From Spisula solida (Eukaryota > Mollusca > Bivalvia > Venerida > Mactridae), in the NCBI GenBank assembly GCA_947247005.1, contig OX365944.1, positions 26,883,501-26,947,500 on the forward strand: 64,000 bases of DNA. Reading direction: 5' to 3'. Of this stretch, positions 29,806 through 41,800 are shown piece after piece (within the stretch, counting starts at the first letter, position 1; each line of letters starts with the position of its first letter). Both the position numbers and the translations under genes were made by a program. The notes under the pieces were generated by a model that saw nothing but the letters and a program-made list of their open reading frames with translations, made no database searches and was not told the origin of the DNA.

Positions 29806-32800
29806 CTGAAAGTAAACAATAACTATACTGTAAGTAACACTCCAAATACAGGATCGTATAGTAACGTTCACAATGAGTACAACAAGCAGTAGTTTATGTT
29901 TATAAAATCTGCAGCATCAGTTTGATGAATGTACAGGAGGTAGCAATACATACGATGACTATTACAATACGTACTTACCGGGACAGTAGAACTCTGAATT
30001 AATTCTGTCGTAGTTTGACTGGATGACGTCGATTGTGACGATTCCGGTGTTTGGAAGAAGGTAGACGATTGCGGTGTTTGGGAGGAAGTAGACGATTCCA
30101 GTGTTTCGGAGGAAGTAGACGATTCCGGTGTTTGGGAGGAAGTAGACGATTCCGGTGTTTGGGAGGAAGTAGACGATTCCAGTGTTTCGGAGGAAGTAGA
30201 CGATTCCGGTGTTTGGGAGGAAGTAGACGATTCCAGTGTTTCGGAGGAAGTAGACGATTCCGGTGTTTGGGAGGAAGTAGACGATTCCGGTGTTTGGGAG
30301 GAAGTAGACGATTCCGGTGTTTGTAGGGAAGTAGACGATTCCAGTGTTTGTGCGGAAGTAGACGATTCCAGTGTTTGTGTGGAAGTAGACGATTCCAGTG
30401 TTTGTGTGGAAGTAGACGATTCCAGTGTTTGTGTGGACGAAGACGATTCCGGTGTTTGTGTGAAAGTAGACGAAACCGATGTTTTTGTGGAAGTAGACGA
30501 TATTGGTGTTTGTGTGGAATCAGACGATATCGGTGTTTGTGTGTAAGTAGACGAACTCGGTGTTTGTGTGGAATTAGACAAAACCGGTGTTTGGGAGGAA
30601 GTAGGCGAAACCGGTGTTTGTGTGGAAGTAGACGATATCGGTGTTTGGTTGGTGACAGTTTGAGAAGATGTTTCTATCGTACAAGTTGGTAATGATGGAT
30701 TATTATAATATATATCATACAATACGTTGTCCTGTAAAACGTCACATTGTTGGTAAGAATATATTGCAGTGAAATAGTTTGTAAAGAAGTCAAACATTTC
30801 GTTGGTACAGTTGGACCCATCCGTCATATTAACAACATCAATACAACTCAGCATAGCATCGTTATTTCTGAAAAGGAGTGAGTAATGATGTTAAGCAGAT
30901 CTGAAAGTGTCAATGCAATCAATTATACAATACATCGTGTTATGACAGATACTATGTTTACGGATTGTATTCGGTTGAATGAAAGGTAAATAACAGTACA
31001 GAATAGAGAAGTATTATGAACACCTTACGATCTGGATCGAAGAGGATAAGGTAAGGTAAGGTCTTCGTTGGAACTTGTTGTGAACATAAGTGTACACTTT
31101 GGTGCAAACATGTCGGGTATAATAAAATTATAATCGACACAATAAGGGATACATTGTTATAACCTGAGGTGGTATCAAATATTGATCTTAGTTAATTGGA
31201 GTATAAAGATAGCCAATCATATCGCCTGTTACTGACCAAGATTTGATATGGCGTGATCTGATTGGTTATATTTAATCTTAAGTCACGTAAGATCAATATT
31301 GAGTATCACCCCCAGAACGCAAGAATAAATAAAACTCATAATTATACAATTTCTTCATCTTAGCGAACAAATATCAAACAACACGTCCTTTAAATATAGC
31401 AAGATTTTCACAACTTAAGGTTGTTAACAGTATTCAAACGGTTTGATGTGTGAAAAGCAACGTTTGTGATTTTACTCTACCATTTTATATTCAAGACAGT
31501 CGGTGTGTGACATTACGTTGAACTAATAAACAAGAAGGGAACTTACTGACAAAATAAATCTTTGAAGTTGTCGAATTCAGAGTCGTTGTAGTACGTCCAT
31601 GCTTCTTGTATCATTGGTAGGTTTTGCATCATACAGGTTGTATTGAATGACAAACATTCTGACAAACCATTAACTGAAATATCAAGTATTATCATAGCAA
31701 TAAAAGAAGGCATAACTTTTTATGAAGCAGGAAAATATGACAAAGAGGATCTTTTCCCGGCCGGGTGATCATTTGTATAGAATTCGTAAAACGACAGCAC
31801 TAACAAATAATACCAAAAATTGTATATGTTAGTATTGCTGACTAAAACGATTACAGGAGCAGTCATCAAACGAGAAGCCATCTCGTACTTCACTTGTATA
31901 ACGTTTTGAAGCTATTGTTATTGTATGCCAGATGTACTGGGACATTTATTTGTGACACATGGTACTAAATGATCAAACTAACATGACGTTACTATAATGC
32001 AGATAATTAAAATGAAGGAGAATTAATGCAAATGTTTATATGAGCTGTCGATTATTTAAGAATTATTGATCATAAAAACAGATTGTGAGAAGAGCCACCT
32101 TTAGTGTTTTATATCAACTGATGTTATTTGCAAGGAGAAACTGGATAAATGATTTATGCCACAGGGTAATTTATCAAACAACAGTATTGATGAAACTAAT
32201 ATCATATAAATGAACTCTCTATAAAGCACCTACTGTATAATTCAATGTTGTCACACAATGCTCGCGTGGTCGTTATCGTTAAGGGTATATCGTACGACAG
32301 GAATTCAGCCTCACCCAAATAACATTCCCCTACAGCATCCTGTATACATTTCAAATAACATTCAGATCTAAAATGTAAAATTGAAGCAGCATTCTGTAAT
32401 GATCGTTAGCTTCAAAACAACATAAAGTCTTTAAGTATAAAAGCAAACTAAGCATTATAATGTTTTGTTATCTAATAAGCATACCATTGACATAAACTAC
32501 CTGTATACACTAGATGTAGTATAAATGTGTATAATAAAATATTTTATTTAAATTCCGAACTATATTTGTAACAACATAACGCTACGATGTCACTTTATTT
32601 TAGGTTATCCAGTGCGATTCATGTTGATAATATTTAACTCAATAAAGACGTAAGTGTGAGAATAGAAATGCTGGCTAATCCTGATCTGATATATGTTGGA
32701 TAGCATAGACCCACACATATGCGACTTAAGTATTCGCGATTATATGTACCACATTTCGTTATATTTAAATCCATGTATGACAATTTAGTCCGATCAAACA

Positions 32801-35800
32801 TATTGGGTTAAAGTTATCAACAACATGCCAAATCATTATAGAAACTTGTTGATGCTTTATGCAAAGGTTGAATACCTTGTACATGTATATTCGACAACGT
32901 TGTAGACCATGTATTATTTAGAGATTTTAATAACTGGCCGCGCTGTGGCATTAGATGATAATATCCCCGGCACGACGATAATGGCTCGAGGGCGCTAGCC
33001 CGAGTGTCATTATCAAGCACCGGGGATATTATCATCCAATGCCACAGACAGCGCGCCCAGTTATTGAACTGTTTACTATACATGTTCCAGCGAAGGAAAT
33101 AATTATATAAAAGCACTCAATGTCAACATCTTACATAACAGTATAGAATAAAGGTTACACGTCTTCATTCGTCAATGGATACGAACGAACCTTCGGAACA
33201 ACGAGAAATAGCACGGTGCAATTCTCATTCCGAGGCAAAATAGAACTAAACGAAGAAAATGGTCAATTAAATATTATGTCTTTTTAGTAAAATAAAGAAG
33301 TTTGGATGTCCCGTTTTCCTTAATTTATTAGGCCTAGCCTCCAAGCGTAGTTTTCGACGTCTATGTACAATAGGAGCCGTACATTTAATGTAAATTCCGC
33401 GTAAAAAACGTCACGTCGCGCGTGCGCACGATCGCAGGGCGATTATTGATCACGTGATCGATAATATCCCCGGGGATATTATCAGTCCGGGGATATTATC
33501 AGTTTTCAACATTTTGATGATAATATCCCCGGTGGGGCGATAATACAGAGTTTGTCAACGTAAAAATGTTACTATAAATAGTAACAGGTGTATTAATTGA
33601 AAATAAAAATACTGGTCAAGTTTAAAAGTTCAAAAGTATCTGGTTGTGGTTGTGATTACTTACGTCATACAAGCTTCATAGAGACTCGTAAGGTTGCCAG
33701 AAGACACGGGTAAGTGTTGTTGGTAACAAGCGTTAACAGCTGCCATGACATTTGTACAACTGCCGGCGCTTTGTGTAGTTTCTGCAGTGGTTTGTGAAGT
33801 CAGACTTGTATCTGCTGAACTGTAAGGCGAAGATTCTTTCGTTGGTGGGGTATCGCTTGTTGCAGTTGAACTGTACGATGGCGATTCTTGCGTTTGTGCG
33901 GAAGTTGACGATCCCGGTGTTTGTGTGGAAGTAGACGATTCTGGTGTTTGTGCGGAAGTAGACGATTCCGGTGTTTGGGAGGAAGTAGACGATTCTGGTG
34001 TTTGTGCGGAAGTAGACGATTCTGGTGTTTGTACGGAAGTAGGCGATTCCGGTGTTTGAAAGGAAGTAGACGATTCCAGTGTTTGTGTGGAAGTAGACGG
34101 TACCAGTGTTTGTGTGGACGAAGACGATTCCGGTGTTTGTGTGAAAGTAGACGAAACCGATGTTTTTGTGGAAGTAGACGATATTGGTGTTTGTGTGGAA
34201 TCAGACGATATCGGTGTTTGTGTGTAAGTAGACGAACTCGGTGTTTGTGTGGATTTAGACAAAACCGGTGTTTGGGAGGAAGTAGACGAAACCGGTGTTT
34301 GTGTGGAAGTAGACGATATCGGTGTTTGGTTGGTGACAGTTTGAGAAGATGTTTCTATCGTACAAGTCGGTAATGATGGATTATTATAATATATATCATA
34401 CAATACGTTGTCCTGTAAAACGTCACATTGTTGGTAAGAATATATTGCAGTGAAATAGTTTGTAAAGAAGTCAAACATTTCGTTGGTACAGTTGGACCCA
34501 TCCGTCATATTAACAACATCAATACAACTCAGCATAGCATCGTTATTTCTGAAAAGGAGTGAGTAATGATGTTAAGCAGATCTGAAAGTGTCAATGCAAT
34601 CAATTATACAATACATCGTGTTATGACAGATACTATGTTTACGGATTGTATTCGGTTGAATGAAAGGTAAATAACAGTACAGAATAGAGAAGTATTATGA
34701 ACACCTTACGATCTGGATCGAAGAGGATAAGGTAAGGTAAGGTCTTCGTTGGAACTTGTTGTAAACATAAGTGTACACTTTGGTGCAAACATGTCGGGTA
34801 TAATAAAATTATAATCGACACAATAAGGGATACATTGTTATAACCTGAGGTGGTATCAAATATTGATCTTAGTTAATTGGAGTATAAAGATAGCCAATCA
34901 TATCGCCTGTTACTGACCAAGATTTGATATGGCGTGATCTGATTGGTTATATTTAATCTTAAGTCACGTAAGATCAATATTGAGTATCACCCCCAGAACG
35001 CAAGAATAAATAAAACTCATAATTATACAATTTCTTCGTTTTCTTAGCGAACAAATATCAAACAACACGTCTTTTAAATATAGCAAGATTTTCACAACTT
35101 AAGGTTGTTAACAGTATTCAAACGGTTTGATGTGTGAAAAGCAACGTTTGTGATTTTACTCTACCATTTTATATTCAAGACAGTCGGTGTGTGACATTAC
35201 GTTGAACTAATAAACAAGAAGGGAACTTACTGACAAAATAAATCTTTGAAGTTGTCGAATTCAGAGTCGTTGTAGTACGTCCATGCTTCTTGTATCATTG
35301 GTAGGTTTTGCATCATACAGGTTGTATTGAATGACAAACATTCTGACAAACCATTAACTGAAATATCAAGTATTATCATAGCAATAAAAGAAGGCATAAC
35401 TTTTTATGAAGCAGGAAAATATGACAAAGAGGATCTTTTCCCGGCCGGGTGATCATTTGTATAGAATTCGTAAAACGACAGCACTAACAAATAATACCAA
35501 AAATTGTATATGTTAGTATTGCTGACTAAAACGATTACAGGAGCAGTCATCAAACGAGAAGCCATCTCGTACTTCACTTGTATAACGTTTTGAAGCTATT
35601 GTTATTGTATGCCAGATGTACTGGGACATTTATTTGTGACACATGGTACTAAATGATCAAACTAACATGACGTTACTATAATGCAGATAATTAAAATGAA
35701 GGAGAATTAATGCAAATGTTTATATGAGCTGTCGATTATTTAAGAATTATTGATCATAAAAACAGATTGTGAGAAGAGCCACCTTTAGTGTTTTATATCA

Positions 35801-38800
35801 ACTGATGTTATTTGCAAGGAGAAACTGGATACATTATTTATGCCACAGTGTAATTTATCAAACAACAGTATTGATGAAACATATATCATATAAATGAACT
35901 CTCTATAAAGCACCTACTGTATAATTCAATGTTGTCACACAATGCTCGCGTGGTCGTTATCGTTAAGGGTATATCGTACGACAGGAATTCAGCCTCACCC
36001 AAATAACATTCCCCTACAGCATCCTGTATACATTTCAAATAACATTCAGATCTAAAATGTAAAATTGAAGCAGCATTCTGTAATGATCGTTAGCTTCAAA
36101 ACAACATAAAGTCTTTAAGTATAAAAGTAAAACTAAGCATTATAATGTTTTGTTATCTAATAAGCATACCATTGACATAAACTACCTGTATACACTAGAT
36201 GTAGTATAAATGTGTATAATAAAATATTTTATTTAAATTCCGAACTATATTTGTAACAACATAACGCTACGATGTCACTTTATTTTAGGTTATCCAGTGC
36301 GATTCATGTTGATAATATTTAACTCAATAAAGACGTAAGTGTGAGAATAGAAATGCTGGCTAATCCTGATCTGATATATGTTGGATAGCATAGACCCACA
36401 CATATGCGACTTAAGTATTCGCGATTATATGTACCACATTTCGTTATATTTAAATCCATGTATGACAATTTAGTCCGATCAAACATATTGGGTTAAAGTT
36501 ATCAACAACATGCCAAATCATTATAGAAACTTGTTGATGCTTTATGCAAAGGTTGAACACCTTGTACATGTATATTCGACAACGTTGTAGACCATGTATT
36601 ATTTAGAGATTTTAATAACTGGCCGCGCTGTGGCATTAGATGATAATATCCCCGGCACGACGATAATGGCTCGAGGGCGCTAGCCCGAGTGCCATTATCA
36701 AGCACCGGGGATATTATCATCCAATGCCACAGACAGCGCGCCCAGTTATTGAACTGTTTACTATACATGTTCCAGCGAAGGAAATAATTATATAAAAGCA
36801 CTCAATGTCAACATCTTACATAACAGTATAGAATAAAGGTTACACGTCTTCATTCGTCAATGGATACGAACGAACCTTCGGAACAACGAGAAATAGCACG
36901 GTGCAATTCTCATTCCGAGGCAAAATAGAACTAAACGAAGAAAATGATCAATTAAATATTATGTCTTTTTAGTAAAATAAAGAAGTTTGGATGTCCCGTT
37001 TTCCTTAATTTATTAGGCCTAGCCTCAAAGCGTAGTTTTCGACGTCTATGTACAATAGGAGCCGTACATTTAACGTAAATTCCGCGTAAAAAACGTCACG
37101 TCGCGCGTGCGCACGATCGCAGGGCGATTATTGATCACGTGATCGATAATATCCCCGGGGATATTATCAGTTTTCAACATTTTGATGATAATATCCTCGG
37201 TGGGGCGATAATACAGAGTTTGTCAACGTAAAAATGTTACTATAAATAGTAACAGGTGTATTAATTGAAAATAAAAATACTGGTCAAGTTTAAAAGTTCA
37301 AAAGTATCTGGTTGTGGTTGTGATTACTTACGTCATACAAGCTTCATAGAGACTCGTAAGGTTGCCAGAAGACACGGGTAAGTGTTGTTGGTAACAAGCG
37401 TTAACAGCTGCCATGACATTTGTACAACTGCCGGCGCTTTGTGTAGTTTCTGCAGTGGTTTGTGAAGTCAGACTTGTATCTGCTGAACTGTAAGGCGAAG
37501 ATTCTTTCGTTGGTGGGGTATCGCTTGTTGCAGTTGAACTGTACGATGGCGATTCTTGCGTTTGTGCGGAAGTTGACGATCCCGGTGTTTGTGTGGAAGT
37601 AGACGATTCTGGTGTTTGTGCGGAAGTAGACGATTCCGGTGTTTGGGAGGAAGTAGACGATTCTGGTGTTTGTGCGGAAGTAGACGATTCTGGTGTTTGT
37701 ACGGAAGTAGGCGATTCCGGTGTTTGAAAGGAAGTAGACGATTCCAGTGTTTGTGTGGAAGTAGACGGTACCAGTGTTTGTGTGGAAGTAGACGATTTCA
37801 GTGTTTGTGTGGACGAAGACGATTCCGGTGTTTGTGTGAAAGTAGACGAAACCGATGTTTTTGTGGAAGTAGACGATATTGGTGTTTGTGTGGAATCAGA
37901 CGATATCGGTGTTTGTGTGTAAGTAGACGAACTCGGTGTTTGTGTGGAATTAGACAAAACCGGTGTTTGGGAGGAAGTAGACGAAACAGGTGTTTGTGTG
38001 GAAGTAGACGATATCGGTGTTTGGTTGGTGACAGTTTGAGAAGATGTTTCTATCGTACAAGTTGGTAATGATGGATTATTATAATATATATCAAACAATA
38101 CGTTGTCCTGTAAAACGTCACATTGTTGGTAAGAATATATTGCAGTGAAATAGTTTGTAAAGAAGTCAAACATTTCGTTGGTACAGTTGGACCCATCCGT
38201 CATATTAACAACATCAATACAACTCATCATAGCATCGTTATTTCTGAAAAGGAGTGAGTAATGATGTTAAGCAGATCTGAAAGTGTCAATGCAATCAATT
38301 ATACAATACATCGTGTTATGACAGATACTATGTTTACGGATTGTATTCGGTTGAATGAAAGGTAAATAGCAGTACAGAATAGAGAAGTATTATGAACACC
38401 TTACGATCTGGATCGAAGAGGATAAGGTAAGGTAAGGTCTTCGTTGGAACTTGTTGTGAACATAAGTGTACACTTTGGTGCAAACATGTCGGGTATAATA
38501 AAATTATAATCGACACAATAAGGGATACATTGTTATAACCTGAGGTGGTATCAAATATTGATCTTAGTTAATTGGAGTATAAAGATAGCCAATCATATCG
38601 CCTGTTACTGACCAAGATTTGATATGGCGTGATCTGATTGGTTATATTTAATCTTAAGTCACGTAAGATCAATATTGAGTATCACCCCCAGAACCCAAGA
38701 ATAAATAAAACTCATAATTATACTATTTCTTCGTTTTCTTAGCGAACAAAAATCAAACAACACGTCTTTTAAATATAGCAAGATTTTCACAACTTAAGGT

Positions 38801-41800
38801 TGTTAACAGTATTCAAACGGTTTGATGTGTGAAAAGCAACGTTTGTGATTTTACTCTACCATTTTATATTCAAGACAGTCGGTGCGTGACATTACGTTGA
38901 ACTAATAAACAAGAAGGGAACTTACTGACAAAATGAATCTTTGAAGTTGTCGAATTCAGAGTCGTTGAAGTACGTCCATGCTTCTTGTATCATTGGTTGG
39001 TTTTGCACCATACAGGTTGTATTGAATGACAAACATTCTGACAAACCATTAACTGAAATATCAAGTATTATCATAGCAATAAAAGAAGGCATAACTTTTT
39101 ATGAAGCAGGCAAATATGACAAAGAGGATCTTTTCCCGGCCGGGTGATCATTTGTATAGAATTCGTAAAACGACAACAAATAATACCAAAAATTGTATAT
39201 GTAAGTATTGCTGACTAAAACGATTACAGGAGCAGTCATCAAACGAGAAGCCATCTCGTACTTCACTTGTATAACGTTTTTAAGCTATTGTTATTGTATG
39301 CCAGATGTACTGGGACATTTATTTGTGACACATGGTACTAAATGATCAAACTAACATGACGTTACTATAATGCAGATAATTAAAATGAAGGAGAATTAAT
39401 GCAAATGTTTATATGAGCTGTCGATTATTTAAGAATTATTGATCATAAAAACAGATTGTGAGAAGAGCCACCTTTAGTGTTTTATATCAACTGATGTTAT
39501 TTGCAAGGAGAAACTGGATACATTATTTATGCCACAGGGTAATTTATCAAACAACAGTATTGATGAAACATATATCATATAAATGAACTCTCTATGAAGC
39601 ACCTACTGTATAATTCAATGTTGTCACACAATGCTCGCGTGGTCGTTATCGTTAAGGGTATATCGTACGACAGGAATTCAGCCTCACCCAAATAACATTC
39701 CCCTACAGCATCCTGTATACATTTCAAATAACATTCAGATCTAAAATGTAAAATTGAAGCAGCATTCTGTAATGATCGTTAGCTTCAAAACAACATAAAG
39801 TCTTTAAGTATAAAAGTAAAACTAAGCATTATAATGTTTTGTTATCTAATAAGCATATCATTGACATAAAATACCTGTATACACTAGATATAGTATAAAT
39901 GTGTATAATAAAAGATTTTATTTAAATTCCGAAATATATTTGTAACAACATAACGCTACGATGTCACTTTATTTTAGGTTATCCAGTGCGATTCGTGTTG
40001 AAAATATTTAACTCAATAAAGACGTATGTGTGAGATTAGTAATACTGGCTAATCCTGATCTGATATGTGTTGGATAGCATAGACCAACACATATGCGACT
40101 TTTGTAGTATCCGCGATTATAGGTACCACAATTTGTTATATTTAAATCCATATATGACAATTTAGTCTGATCGAACATATTGGGTTAAAGTTATCAACAA
40201 CTTGCCACATCATTATAGAAACTTGCTGATGCTTTATGCAAAGGTTAAACACCTTATACAGGTATATACGACAACGTTGTAGACCATGTATTATTTGAAA
40301 ATAAAGATACTGGTCAAGTTTAAAAGTTCAAAAGTATATAGTGATGTGGTTTTGATTACTTACGTCATACAAGCTTCATAGAGACTCGTAAGGTTGTCAG
40401 AAGACACGAGTAAGTGTTGTTGGTAACAAGCGTTAACAGCTGCCATGACATTTGTACAACTGCCGGCGCTTTGTGTAGTTTCTGCAGTGGTTTGTAAAGT
40501 CAGACTTGTATCTGTTGAACTGTAGGGCGGAAACTCTTGAGTTAGTGGGGTAACGCTTGTAGCAGTTGAACTGTAGGGTGGAGACTCTTGTGTTGGTGGA
40601 GTAACGCTTGTATCTGTTGAACTATACGATGTCGATTCTTGCGTTTGTGTGGAAGTAGACAATTCCAGTGTTTGTGTGGACGAGGACGATTCTGGTGTAA
40701 GTGTGAAAGTAGACGGTTCCGGTGTTTTTGTGGAAGTAGACAATTCCAATGTTTGGGAGGAAGTAGACGATTCCAATGTTTGTGAGGAAGTAGACAATAT
40801 CGGTGTTTGTGAGGAAGTAGACGATATCGATGTTTGATTGCTGACAGTTTGAGAAGATGTTTCTATCGTACAAGTTGGTAATGATGGATTATTATAATAT
40901 ATATCAAACAATACGTTGTCCTGTAAAACGTCACATTGTTGGTAAGAATATATTGCAGTGTAGAAGTTTGTAAAGAAGTCGAACATTTCGTTGGTACAGT
41001 TGGACCCATCCATCATATTGACAACATCAATACAACTCATCATAGCATCGTTATATCTGAAAAGGAGTGAATAATGATGTTCAGCAGATCTGAAAGTGTC
41101 AATGCAATCAAAATATATACAATACATCGTGTTATGAAAGATACTATGTTTATGGATTGTATTCGGTTGATGAAAGGTAAAGAAAAGGGCTGAATGGAGA
41201 AGTATTGTTACGACCATACGATCCGATCCGGATCGAAGAGGATAAGGTAAGGTAAGGTCTTCGGTGAAACTTGTTGTGAACACATTTGTACACTTTGGTG
41301 CAAACATGTCGGGTATTATAAACGTATAATCGACACAATAAGGGATACATTGTTATAACCTGAGGTGGTATCCAGGTATCCAATATTGATCTTAGTTAAA
41401 TGGAGTACAAAAATATATAAAGATAGTCAATCATATTGCATGCTACGGACCAAGAGTTGATATGGTGTGATCTGATTGGTTGTAAGAATAAATAAACTCA
41501 TAAGTATACAACTTCTTCGTTTTCTTTCGCGTACAAATATCAAACAACATGTATTTTAAGTGCTACTGCATGCAATAGAGTCATACGGCAAGATTTCCAC
41601 TACTTAAGGTTGTTAATAGTATTCAAACGGTATGATGTGTTGAAGCAACGTTTGTGCATTTAATTCAATCATATTATAGTCAAGATAGTTGGTCGGTGTT
41701 GATCTAGAAGGGAACTTACTGACAAAATAAATATGTGAAGTTGCCGAAGTCAGAGTCGTTGTAGTACGCCCAGGCTTCTTGTAGCATTGGAAGGTTTGGC

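Larger units (their letters stand above)
29868..40364 (-). repeat. Tandem segmental duplication, about 3.69-kb period (cassettes 2-4 with introns)
   Basis: Equivalent exon starts lie at 32367, 36051 and 39740 (spacing 3684 and 3689). Exons, introns and an intronic insertion are shared with only sparse substitutions and small indels. The more distant cassette 1 (start 42737, spacing 2997) is diverged. This is a recent in-gene expansion. Confidence 0.93.

Noticed and set aside
30051..30692. Plus-strand frames full of GSRRFRCL repeats (also 33921-34373 and 37589-38068)
   Set aside because: They are antisense shadows of the 27-bp mucin linker repeats; the minus strand has the splice sites, signal peptide and conserved Cys segments.
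32817..33116. 99-codon minus-strand frame repeated at 36502-36801
   Set aside because: Spans the palindrome insertion in two cassette introns; duplicated with the introns and absent from cassette 1.
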